Shown here: positions 10,957-21,066 of the stretch, in pieces | Layout of the letters: every line of letters begins with the position of its first letter | Position numbering within the stretch: the stretch's first letter is position 1 | Origin: Archegozetes longisetosus | Taxonomy: Eukaryota > Arthropoda > Arachnida > Sarcoptiformes > Trhypochthoniidae | NCBI GenBank assembly: GCA_018873245.2 | Contig: JAEMBT020000009.1 | Location: forward strand, 7,315,288-7,379,287 | Direction: 5' to 3' | Length of the DNA stretch: 64,000 nt | Position numbers and translations under genes: made by a program | Notes under the pieces: model-generated | The model's input: the letters and a program-made list of their open reading frames with translations, nothing else | What the model was told of the DNA's origin: nothing | The model's database searches: none

Positions 10957-12739
10957 TCAACAAAAATGTTGACTTTCCCTTGAGAAACAATTTGGGTTAG
11001 ACAAGTTTTGTACAAAATATTTAGCTTTATATAAAATGTTTCTTACTGCGTTTACATCGCGATTCCACACTTTTTTACAATTTGGGCAAAATTGGAAACG
11101 ATGTGGTGATTCAGATGTATTACATTGTTGATGGCAATTTGAACATAACTTTGTTTTTCTAAATTCGTCTATTAAATGAACGACACACTTTCTATTCCTT
11201 CTTAAAGATAAATACAACTTTTCTAATGGTGTTTTAGAGTAGCCTTTAATAAACGATTGAATTTTTTCATTTCCATAGGCTATAAATGTTTTCTTTCCAT
11301 CATTTGTTTTTGCAATCTCATTTGATTTCTTATCTCAAACCTTTTGTGCATTAATTTGTCTCTCATTTCAATCGGGATACAGTTTTCTGGTAAAAGTATT
11401 CTGTAGTTTATCAAAAAAATTTAATTATAATTTTGTGTATTCTAAATAGTCATACTTCCTGCTAACAATAATGTTTTGAGATTTTTCAATCCTTTCCCTT
11501 TCTTTTACAACTTCAGACAAAACATCTCCAGTCATTTTTTCAAATGCTTTTTTCTGTGAAACTCTTTAGTATCATACCTGTAACTCGAACTTCTATATAA
11601 ATAATTCTTTTCGTCCTTAACCATACCAAACATATATCGAGCGCCTGGATCTATTCCAACAAAACTGGAAAACTCATTGTTAATTAGTTGATAATTTAAT
11701 TGACTCAAAACATCTTTTGGTCTTAAACTTCCTCTAATTTTTCTGATCAGGTGAATTGAAACATTAATTCCATTTGTAGAGAATGATGCTGCAAAGCTAA
11801 CATTATTTTTAGGATTTTCAAATTTATTTATCTTAAAATACTCAGACCATTATGCTTTGGCATTATCTCTAAAATTTTTAGGATTTCTGTCATATTTATT
11901 TAAAATTAAATAATGATGCTAACAATTCTCTAAAAGCATCAGTTGTATAGAGTATGTGCTTTCTGCCAAAACTAAATATCTGAAATAAATTAAATGACTA
12001 CTCATTGCATCCCTTCTGCTTTTACTAAATCTCGAAATTGATTAAAATAAGTTTGTAATTTAAATAGAAAGTTAACATATTTCCATCAAGATGTTTCAAG
12101 TTCATGGAATGAAAATTCGTTAGACAACCTAAACTCAGTTCTAAATGCTTTTAGATATTCGTTTGGAATAGATTCTTCAGAGGCGCGTTTTTCAAATAAG
12201 TGTTTCAATATTTGATGCAAAATTTTCTTATCAATACTAGGAAATTTAGGTTTAAAATATCTTTTAACCCTTGGATACATGTGAGTTATAATATTGTTCT
12301 TAACATTTGTTTCAAAGATCTTTGCAGCATTCTGAATCAAATAAGTTATGTATTTTCCATCATAGATTTTAACTAATCGTAACTTTTTGAACTCTTCATC
12401 TAATTTATATTTTCCTTTTAACTGATAGAAAAAGTTTAAAGAATTTGGTTTTTCATTAACATCTGATTCAGATTGAAGCAATTTGCAATAATGAAAGTTG
12501 AATAATAGCGATACTTCAATCATCAATGAAGAAATTTCTAGAACGTCTTCATTAATTTTTGAAATTAAATTTTCATTTTTGTTTGCAAATTTATTTAGGT
12601 AACATTTAATAGTGAATGTTTCAGTTTTAAACTTAATATTATTCATTCGTCGCTTCAGAGGTGGCATATAATTCTTACATTTTCTTCTAGAGCTACGCTT
12701 GTAGCCATAATTATTACAGGACTTACAATAATCAGACAT
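10957..12739 (-). pseudogene. Fanzor RNA-guided nuclease homologue (TnpB family), degenerate
   Basis: Minus strand. The N-terminal 217 codons (12739-12086) are open. They start with a cysteine-rich SDYCKSCNNYGYKR and contain the helical stretch NAAKIFETNVKNNIITHMYP. Then stops and frameshifts appear, but family motifs follow in order. FSFGRKHILYTTDAFREL comes first, then VSFAASFSTNGINVSIHL, the segment that precedes RuvC-I in Fanzors. RuvC-I is VGIDPGARYMFG (about 11660-11625). TFIAYGNEKIQ is at about 11290. HLIDEF carries the alternative RuvC glutamate (about 11166). The zinc ribbon is CSNC...CPNC (about 11145-11075), and RuvC-III is WNRDVNAVRN (D at about 11057). Catalytic residues survive, but at least two in-frame stops and two or more frame changes prevent translation. 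One stop, a TGA in the QKV-DKKSN context, looks like a CGA-to-TGA decay. Known family role: RNA-guided DNA endonuclease carried by transposons. Confidence 0.88.
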
Positions 12740-12857
12740 TTTTAAAACAAGTAATCAATTTCGTGGATTTTGTGTATTATTATTATAAATTTTATCAATT
12801 AAAGCACTCTAATTTATAACTCTTTGATAACAATAGTTAACGTCGGTCTTTTAACGG

Positions 12858-13915
12858 TTAAAGAAGGACTTACATTATTGTTGAACATATATAACTGGCG
12901 TCACAAAGTGGCGGTTGATTGAAAAATTCACTCAAATATATTTTGGAACAGAATTAACAGATTAATCAAATTTACTAAATATTTACACAAAGGTTAAATC
13001 TTTAAGATAACACAAAAGAAGTATAAAATTTCAGTTTTAAAAAATTTAATTCTATTTTTTCCAAATATATCTAAAACATCACTAACAGAGACTTCACATT
13101 TACTGAGATGGCTTCAGAAGTCCTCAAAAAGTCCACAAAATCACATAAATATAGTTGAGAACAATTGGGTGAAATTCCAAGTTTCGCAAAGGACAAGAAC
13201 TAGAACAGAAGGCAGGATCAAGTAGACCTCCGAAAACTCCGCAGATGATAGGCGTTGAGTGTATCAGTTAGCAGTTATGACTATAAGTTATGAAGTATCC
13301 GATTGAAGGCGTAAAAACTTGCATTAATTTCTGTCTCACAGCCAAAGGAACACATATTAAGCACTGAAACCTTGTAGTTATTTAGTTTGAGTTATAATCC
13401 AAAGTTTTTGAGGATTTCAATAAGTTTGAAAATTTGTTTACAACTAAATACAAAGGTTTTTAACCACCACTATATTGACACGAACTTTAACTAATATAGT
13501 TATTACATTTATGCATTAACTAATATGTTTTTACAATAATTATGAGACTAAATGTCGATTGACTTCTGTAAACTTCTGACTGAAAACACACTCAAACAAT
13601 GATTGAGTTGAATTGCAGTTTTTGACTGAAAGCACACTTAAACAATGATTGATTATAATAGTAAAATAGCAGTATACTGGACGCAACAAAAATTTTTGTC
13701 TGCTTAAACCAAGTTAGAAAAAGTTGCGTTAAAATGTCTCGAACCAATAAAATCTATTGATTGCCTATCATTTTGACCTATCGTTGAATCCTGTTCTCAG
13801 CATTTGACTCAAACATTTATTGATTCAGATATAATCCGATAGCTATCTGTTTATTTATTGAAAGTGTTAGCATAAAAGCTTGTATTAGATTTGGTATTAA
13901 AAACCTCGGGAGCAC
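12858..13915. other. Spacer, no gene seen
   Basis: AT-rich. An imperfect repeat near 13575-13650 (TGACTGAAA(A/G)CACACT(C/T)AAACAATGATTGA, twice) is the only structure noticed. Confidence 0.45.
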
Positions 13916-14582
13916 TTCGTTTGATCAAAATTCACATGATCAAAATTCATTTGATCAAAATTAAGCTCTGTTTCCAATCCCCTAAATTGTTTATTCTCAA
14001 AAAAAAATTATCCCGTTTTCAAACTCAAAAAATAAACTAAACTCTCAACTGGATTCAGATTTAATTTGTAAGATTAATGAATAATCACGAAATAACATGT
14101 TGTGTTTCAGAGATTAAAGAAATCTTAGATTAAATACCAGAGCTGTCCCTAAGGAATAGAAACTAAATGACTTTCACAGATTATTTTTAAATAACTAGTA
14201 TTATAACTTCATTCATATTAGTTTTCAGTCAAATAACTTCATTGATAAATTAGTGATTTTTCTCAATTATAATGAATGCTTCGGTTTTTTATCAAGTCTA
14301 CTAAATCAATTGATTCAGCAGTTGTTGATAATTATATTTACCAAAAGTATAGTTCATATAAAGATAAAGATTATTACAGATGCAAAAATAAAAATTTCAA
14401 GTATGTCATAAGTTTTATTTGAGTAACTCCTAGAATATGTCATAAAATGGGTATTTCAAATCAGAGTAATCCATTATTGAATACAGGGCTCAATTCACTC
14501 TCGGGGTAGTTAAACAGGGTTTTTGATCAAATGTATTTTGATTAAGTGAATTTTGATCAAATGAATTTTGATCAAACAAAGA
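13916..14582. mobile_element. MITE-like element with TTTGATCAAAATTCA-repeat termini
   Basis: The left end at about 13916 has three tandem units of the 15-mer TTTGATCAAAATTCA (some degenerate). The right end at 14520-14582 has the same units in inverse orientation, TGAATTTTGATCAAA. The ends are therefore inverted repeats built of tandem palindromic motifs. The interior is AT-rich and has no transposase. No target duplication was found, so the limits are approximate. Confidence 0.6.
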
Positions 14583-14695
14583 GGAGCCAAAACCTCAGAT
14601 CTAGATCTGGCAAAAATGTTGCCTGTTCGAGAATGTCGCCAACAATTATTTTGTAAACAACAGAAAACAGTAGTTATGTACAGTTTGAGTTCAAA

Positions 14696-14872
14696 ATACG
14701 TTTGTGGCCATAAGTATTACAAGACTAATAATAATCAGACATTTTTAAAAAATTAATTAATTTCGTGGATTTTCATGTCTGTATTACAAGTGTTATCAGT
14801 TAAAACATTGTAATTCATAACTTTTTGATAACGAATTATTGTTACCAATTGGTAACATTGGTCTTTACAGGG
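14696..14872 (-). pseudogene. Orphan 5' end of a Fanzor element
   Basis: On the minus strand this matches the left end of the main Fanzor element. It has TTAA (14873-14876), then CCCTGTAAAGACCAA as terminal repeat, then a leader containing TCCACGAAATTAATTAA, then an ATG whose first codons correspond to SDY (14742 downwards). The codon after the third is already a stop (TAG), and homology is lost after about 17 codons. It is a separate, older truncated insertion in the same orientation as the main copy. Confidence 0.75.
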
Positions 14873-14876
14873 TTAA

Positions 14877-15804
14877 GTCACAACTTCAGTAATGTTTGCT
14901 TATGATTGATCTTAAAACTAATGCGTTTCATCATGGTTTGGTCTAAATAATAATTAATATATCAAGTTATTGCTACTTCATACTAGTCATAAAGTGATAG
15001 TATAATCGGCGCACAATACTTGATTAAATTTAATTTAACGTTTATTACTGGTGTTGTGGTTGTAAATATTTGTTAGTTTTAGACCTAATAATAAAAATAT
15101 TCATTTACAAGCAGTAAAGTCGAGTTTTAAATGTCCAATTCTTACAAAAATTGATCCTAAAATTATAGTTATTTTGTTCAAATATTTCTTTATTCTTTGT
15201 GTACTCACTAACAAGTATTCTAAGTTGATCTTTACTAAACATGGACTCCTTTTTTGATTTAACAGAGATTTCGAATAAAGTTTAAAAAGCTATCACAAGT
15301 CTTAAAGTTATGACGTACTTGTGATTTTAGCCATCAATTTTTGTGCAACTCTTTAAGACCTATCATATGACTGTTCATTTCTTAGTCATAAAATCAATTT
15401 TATTACTGATCATAAGACTAAAAATTAAGGTTGTTCTCAGAAACACACTCCTGGCTCTTACTTCATTAGAAAATATTGGTTAAGGGATTTGAGTGTCTTA
15501 AAGAGTCGATTATGAGATTTAATTAGATTCAGACTGAACTTATGTTCTTAGACATTTGAAGGAAAATGTTTCAAAATTCTGAAATAACTTTTATTTAATA
15601 AAGATATTCTTCCAAACTTTTCACAGCATTCTAACCGTTTGGATATTATGAAAAGTTCCCTAAACTCAGTCTATGTTTACGTTTTGTAGTATTTGACGAC
15701 CAAATATAAACATTAACTCAAACGTCAGTTCAAAACATGAATTAAATCTGTTTTATTTTATATTATTTTAACTAATAAGTAGTTTATTTAATTAATGCCT
15801 AACA
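14877..15804. promoter_or_regulatory. Upstream region of zinc-finger gene 1
   Basis: AT-rich. The last 30 bases before the start (AGTAGTTTATTTAATTAATGCC) recur upstream of zinc-finger gene 2 at 21045-21062, so at least the proximal leader was duplicated with the gene. No TATA box or initiator could be assigned safely. Confidence 0.35.
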
Positions 15805-17701
15805 ATGAGTGAATCGATTGAATCAGATATCGATAATAACTTTTCAATTAATGATAAATTGGTATCAATTAAAGTAAACGATATTTTCGATGAATTGAGT
15901 GAACAAAACCAAAGATTAAGAAAACAATTGGTTTTGGCCAACAAGTACAACACTATTTTACAAAAGTTTAAACACTATTTGGACATCAATTCAATGAAAT
16001 GCCAATGTTTTCACACAAATAGAAATCAATTGGATTTGATTTATAGTGAATATAACGAATTCTGCGATAATCAAAAACGAGTGTATTTCGAGCATAACTT
16101 TGAAGAAAATATCAATTTGAATATAAGTGATATCTGTAATAAAAATAATAGTAATAGAAGTACATTAATAGTTAAGCCAATAGTGAATAAAGCGAGAAAA
16201 ACACTTAAGAGTGAGTTAAGCGATAATAAGTCGTCAATAACTGAATGGCGTCGCAAACGAAAGCCTGAAGTCCAAAAGTATAAATGTGTTTGGAGTGGCT
16301 GTCATTTCAAGACTCATCGGCAGAAGATACTAAATGACCACATAAACATTCACAACAACGTTCGGCCGTACGTTTGTGATGATATCAGTTGTGGTAAAAC
16401 TTTCTTTTCTGATAAGTGCTTAAGAGCTCATCAGAAGCTTCACAACGAGGGTAAAGGTTACAAAACTTCAACAGCCAGTGAAGAGTTGGTCACATTTAAA
16501 AGTTGTTACCAGATAACAACACCTGAACCAAAAGCTCAAAAGCTGTTAAAACAAATTGAGATCAAGAAAGAAGTTGAAGAAGGAGTCGAAGCAATGAACG
16601 ATAACGTAACTGAAGTTCAAAACGATATTAATCTCAATAATACTAATAATGATAATGAGAGCAATAAGTGTGATAAAAATACTACCAATGACGGAATTTA
16701 TAGTCTGAAAAAATATCGTTATAGCTGCCAATGGGTTGGATGTAATTTCAAAACTCAGAAAAATATTTGTTTAAGAGATCACATGAATATACATAAGAAT
16801 ATTCAACCGTATGTTTGTCCAGAAGTCGGCTGCAGAAAAAGGTTTTATTCAGCCAAGAGTTTGGGCGCTCACAGAAAAAGACATTTAGATTCAGGAGAAT
16901 ATAAGTGTTCTTATGCTGACTGTGGTTTTAATGGTCGTACGCTCGATATAGTTATGGCTCACATCAAACTTGTTCACTCTAACGACCAACCCTTCTATTG
17001 TTCTAATTGTGTAATGAGTTTTCAGACCGAGTACTTGTTCAGACGTCATTTGGCCTCACATTTAGACGCAAATTATAAGTGCGACTATCCCGAATGTCAG
17101 TTCAAATGTAATCAATTGTCCAAATATACGATTCATTTGCGTAAACACACTGGAGAGAAACCATTCAAATGCGATTTTCCCAAATGTGGTAAACTTTTCT
17201 CAGGTTTGAACGGACTTAAAGATCATAAGATAAGACATAGTGATCTGCGACCACATCATTGCTTATGGCCTGGATGTGAGGCTAAGTTTAAGAGAGCTAA
17301 TGATTTGAAAATGCATTGTATGTATATTTTGATTTATTGTTGATTGAGATTTAGTTGGGTTACAACTAAAAGTTATGTATTAATTAATCTTTTTAGCAAA
17401 TTATCACACAAATGAGCGTCTATTGAAGTGTGATTGGCCCGGCTGTGAGTTCAGAACTCTGACCAATAAAGTACTTAAAGAACATGAAATGAAACACAAC
17501 GGAGAGAGTTATGAATGCACTTGGGATAAGTGCGACCGAAAATTTAAATTGAAAGATGACTTGGAAACTCATTTACGTCTTCACGAAAATCCTCTGAAGT
17601 GCGATTGGCCCGGCTGTGAAAAAACCTATACATTAAAGTCATCGTTTAAGCATCATATGCACTCTCATAGAAAACAGATACTAAAATCATTAGCCAAATA
17701 A
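15805..17701 (+). CDS. C2H2 zinc-finger protein, paralogue 1 (2 exons, 12 fingers)
   Basis: Predicted nuclear DNA- or RNA-binding protein of 605 residues. Exons are 15805-17317 and 17397-17701. The intron begins GTATGT and ends TTTTTAG, and joining gives KMHSNYH, completing finger 9. The N-terminus (about 24-60) is a likely coiled coil with VNDIFDELSEQNQRLRKQ. Fingers 1-2 are at about 159-213, an acidic/Asn-rich linker at about 214-305, fingers 3-9 at about 306-513, and fingers 10-12 lie in exon 2. Fingers have the long C-x4-C form with W/Y before G/D-C (KCDWPGC), as in TFIIIA-like proteins. Only finger 6 has the short C-x2-C form. Fingers 1-2 and 3-4 are duplicates of each other. Paralogues are at 21067 and 24775. 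Target and function are unknown; TFIIIA itself has nine fingers. Confidence 0.85.
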
Positions 17702-19047
17702 ACTTAATTAGCTATTTCTTTAAATATGAGTCAAACTTTTTCTTAGTACAATATAATGTATATGTAAAAGAGGTTAAAATGAATGTTTTTTGCAAATTAT
17801 ATTTTTAAAACTATTACATAAGTATAGAAAGTGATTTTAATGTTTATAAGTATTAAATTCTTGTTTCATTTTATTAAAGTTAGTTTTATTTCACGCGAAT
17901 CTCATGAATCAGATGATAAATAAGTTTTTAGAATTGAAAGTTCAATTGAATGACAGATAAATTTCATTTTCAATTATTTGGAAAAATACTGTAAATCCGA
18001 CAACTTCATATTAATTTTATTTAAACTAATTAATTTAATATTTAATTCAAGTTTTGATTTGTTGAAGGAATTGACTGAATTCTCTCACTGACAATGATAT
18101 GTAATATGTTCATATAGAGACAACTGTTCATAACTGAGAATAAAACTTTGTCAAAAATCTGTCAATTCTATCAACAAACTCTTGAATTTATTTCTATCAA
18201 TAGTAGATTTAACCGACAAGATCTCTTTTGAGCTAGCATAAAAGTTAATGATGTGAAGTACATATGTTCATTGGTTGTTGAATACCAACCACTTCAACTG
18301 TTTAGAAGTGCGCTCAGCTTTGTTTTATTCTTAGTTGTCAGGTAAGACAATAAAAGCTTGCACAAATCATCTCCATATCTATCAAAAGTCTTTTCTATAA
18401 CTTTCAACTCTTATTCACATCTATACCTTATATTGATCAAAAACAAACCTCTTTTAGTAACTATTTTTAGCGCCAAAACTTATTCATGACTTGTACTTAC
18501 TAAGAATTTATTGACTGATTTAATATTATCTGTTGGACGGAAAGTCGTCTGAACTTTATTAAAATATCTTCGAGTTATTTTAAAGTAAACTCTTAAGCTT
18601 AAAAACTTACAATTATCACGAATATTATCTCATATTTTTATGACTCCGAACAAAAAATTGCATCTGTAACTGATTGTAAGAAAATTGACACTTTGCTATA
18701 GATTTTCGCTCGTATTGTCCACTTTAATCATTATTATCCAACTTTAACTTAACTGAAACACAAGTGAGATTTGCAACAATTCGGGCAACAGTCTATTGTA
18801 AAGCCAAGGTTTATCTGCAAAAACCCTGAGACAACGCTATAATTTCAAATACATGTCAAAATCAATACATGAAGTGATCACTCATTAAAATATTGAAGTA
18901 TTATTTTTCTTCAAATTTATTAAAATTAATTTACTTTAAATACAGTATTCAAAGGACTAACTAATTGAAGACATAGATTTGATCCTAATAAATGTTGTTT
19001 TAATTAAAACAATGATTGACATGAATAGTGAGTTTAGAAACAGTTTC
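17702..19047. other. Intergenic region, no gene seen
   Basis: AT-rich sequence between zinc-finger gene 1 and the convergent SDR gene. I see no open frame, transposon ends or RNA gene. Confidence 0.5.
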
Positions 19048-19977
19048 TTATCCTCTTTCAGGCCAACGAACGGCTCCATCGATTCTAATTATCTCTCCAT
19101 TTATCATCTGATTCTCAATTATAGACTGAACTAAAGCCGCAAATTCCTCTGGTTTCCCTAATCTTGACGGCAAAGGAGTACAGCATTTAATGAATTCGAA
19201 TAATTCTGGAGAATCACATCTGGAAACCAGAGGTGTATCGAAAAATCCAGCCGCGATTGTATTACATCGGATGGCCATTTGAGCTAATTCTCTAGCAATT
19301 GGTAAAGTCATGCTATTTATGGCCATTTGTGACGCACCATAAGCTGACTGCCCCTCATGTCCCTCATAGGCCAAAATACTCGATGTGTTTATGATTACAC
19401 CACGACTTCCTTCACATACAAAAAATATTTATAACATTAGATAACCAAAGTTCACAAAAAGCTAAACATCTATCGAAAAGTTATTTCAAGACCTGATTCA
19501 TTGACTTCATTATTTGCCATGAGTTCAACCGCTAATCTAATCGTATTAAAAGTGCCGCAAATATTAATGTCAATTAGGTCTTTCAAATCTTCTAATCGTT
19601 GCGGTCTTTTAGACTCGAAGTTATATATTTTGAAAGCATTTGCGACTCCTGCACAATTCACCAAAACATCCAATTTGTTGACCCCCTCGTCGTTCAAACA
19701 ATACTTTAAAGCCTTTCTGATATCTTCTTCTTTGCGGATATCACCTTTTGATCAACAGATAAATAACGAATTAAAACTAATATCAATTCGTATAAGTCTT
19801 ATTGGTTTGAATTAAACCTTTGATCCCAAGAACATTATCCTCCTTTTGATCACTTGGTTTGAAATCAATTGTGACAACTTTCGATCCATTTCGCGCTAAT
19901 CTCTGACAAACAGCTAATCCCAATCCCGAACCTCCTCCGGTCACTAATGCCACCAAACCTTTTAGTCGCGTTAACAT
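19048..19977 (-). CDS. Short-chain dehydrogenase, HSD17B10-like (3 exons, 257 aa)
   Basis: Homologue of mitochondrial 3-hydroxyacyl-CoA dehydrogenase type 2 (HSD17B10 family), which oxidises branched-chain hydroxyacyl-CoAs and steroids with NAD and is the SDR subunit of mitochondrial RNase P in animals. Exons are 19977-19818, 19744-19493 and 19409-19048. Phases join cleanly to 258 codons, matching the family length of about 260. Seen: TGGGSGLG cofactor loop (13-20), acidic D38 after the second strand (NAD preference), NCAG (83-86), N114, S148, Y161, and the C-terminal NGEIIRIDGA. The lysine of the YxxxK motif is replaced by Gln (Y161-G-A-S-Q165, codon CAA), which should impair catalysis. It is divergent to the bS21m gene, sharing a 0.5 kb upstream region. 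Confidence 0.9.
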
Positions 19978-20480
19978 TTTATTAATGAATCAAATTTTTT
20001 GTTAGTAAAACACGTGCAAAACGTAAATAAAGTATTGAATGAAATTTTTATGAGTTGAAAATCCCTTAATGTACAACAAATTTTTTTGAACAACTATTAC
20101 ATCGTTCAATATCTTTAAGTATAAACTATTTGGCACTATTATGTAAGTGTCGTTCGTAATAACTGTTTTGCCTTTCGACCATTAGTTTTTTGTGTAATTT
20201 TAAGAAGTTTTCAAGTTTAAATTTCCAAATTTTACCGACATTTTCAGGTAAATAAGTGTTCACTATTCAAAATTCAAAAATATATTCGCATCGTTGATCG
20301 ATAATTTGGTATTTTTATAGACACTATTCACGTAGTATTAACAGTATTCTTCAAGTATGAAATAGTACTCTTACTTAATAAGCAAATATTACATTTCTAA
20401 TTGAGTCTCATTTTGTTTACTAGTTAAAAGTCTAACTAAACCAAAAGTTAATTGTTCATCAAATTGGTAGCAAATCAAGG
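19978..20480. promoter_or_regulatory. Shared upstream region of the divergent SDR and bS21m genes
   Basis: A 503-bp AT-rich gap between two head-to-head genes whose products both work in mitochondria. A bidirectional promoter is plausible from layout. No specific factor site can be named. Confidence 0.4.
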
Positions 20481-20780
20481 ATGCATTTGACGACAAGACT
20501 ATTACGAAGGTCAATACTAACGGAGAAATTCATAGGAAAGACAGTGATAGTGAAAGGTGGAGATGTCGATGGGGCCATGAGGGTTTTGAATAGGATTATG
20601 GGCTCTGAAGGACTGTTTGATATCTACCGCAGAACTAGATATTATGAGAAACCATGGAATACAAGACGAAGACTCAACTGGACCATGTGTAAAGCCATAT
20701 ATGATGAGGATATGGACAGAAAGATTAAGTTTGTTATGAGAAAAAATAGAGTTGAACCTAATCCTGCAATGATCGACTGA
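20481..20780 (+). CDS. MRPS21: Mitochondrial small-subunit ribosomal protein bS21m
   Basis: A 99-residue, single-exon gene. bS21m is a small basic protein of the mitochondrial ribosome small subunit. The family pattern is clear: FIGKTVIVKGGDVDGAMRVL (about 17-36) followed by NRIMGSEGLFDIYRRTRYYE (about 37-56) and the arginine-rich KPWNTRRRLN. The length fits metazoan members (about 87-100). The start is the first ATG after the AT-rich region. The stop TGA is followed by a tract containing two ACCCTATTT motifs. It is transcribed away from the SDR gene. Confidence 0.92.
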   Translation: MHLTTRLLRRSILTEKFIGKTVIVKGGDVDGAMRVLNRIMGSEGLFDIYRRTRYYEKPWNTRRRLNWTMCKAIYDEDMDRKIKFVMRKNRVEPNPAMID

Positions 20781-21066
20781 TAAAACCCTATTTCCCGGCT
20801 ACTTTCACTAATTAAACCCTATTTTTAGGGTATTTTCTAAGATTGTTTGATAAGATAGTTATTTATTAGTAAAAGTTCCCCAAAATTGATGTTTGTTTAG
20901 ATACATTAATTAGCAAAATGTGCAAGAAATATGTAAACGATTTACTCATTTGAACATTAAATATACTTGATGTGAAAATAAACAATATTTTTCATTCATA
21001 TTGTATTATTTTAGATTTTAACTGATGCATTATTCTAATAATAAGTAGTTTAATTAATGCCAAACA

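Larger units (their letters stand above)
1..11303 (+). repeat. Left arm of large inverted segmental duplication
   Basis: The reverse complement of 32101-47133 aligns along this whole stretch. Examples are the start of the window against 47050-47133, the receptor exons at 4452-7026 against 44458-41895, 8461-8500 against 40450-40400, and 8511-11303 against 34690-32101. The copies differ by scattered substitutions and by transposon insertions private to one arm, so this is an old duplication rather than an assembly copy. The outer end is not seen, because homology reaches base 1. The inner end lies inside a Fanzor reading frame, at about 11303. Confidence 0.93.
10880..12857 (-). mobile_element. 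Fanzor (eukaryotic TnpB/OMEGA) transposon with TTAA-flanked TIRs
   Basis: The ends are CCTTTTAAAGACCGA (10880-10894) and, on the minus strand, CCGTTAAAAGACCGA (12857-12843). These 15-bp inverted repeats match at 13 positions, and each is bordered by TTAA (10876-10879 and 12858-12861). The only gene between them is the decayed Fanzor frame on the minus strand. TTAA target duplication with ends starting CC is the known habit of piggyBac-type elements, yet no piggyBac transposase is present. The element may therefore have been mobilised in trans. The unit is 1978 bp long. A partial copy (32101-32524) shares the right end, and a fragment at 14696-14872 shares the left end. Confidence 0.8.

Noticed and set aside
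11218..12085. Introns explaining the breaks in the Fanzor frame
   Set aside because: No GT-AG pair removes the stops while keeping the motif order. The shifts are too close together, and one stop looks like a CGA-to-TGA change.
10957..12739. Fanzor as a bacterial IS605 TnpB contaminant
   Set aside because: It sits inside a eukaryotic duplication with flanks shared between arms, has the Fanzor-type alternative glutamate and AT-rich host composition, and lacks a tnpA gene.
16071..16256. Minus-strand open frames under the zinc-finger exons, also at 16546, 21339, 21499 and 21808
   Set aside because: They are antisense shadows of coding exons with low-complexity hydrophobic translations.
15805..17701. 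Calling the zinc-finger genes TFIIIA (GTF3A)
   Set aside because: Finger style is TFIIIA-like, but there are 10-12 fingers, an N-terminal coiled-coil-like region, and three paralogues. Orthology cannot be shown here.
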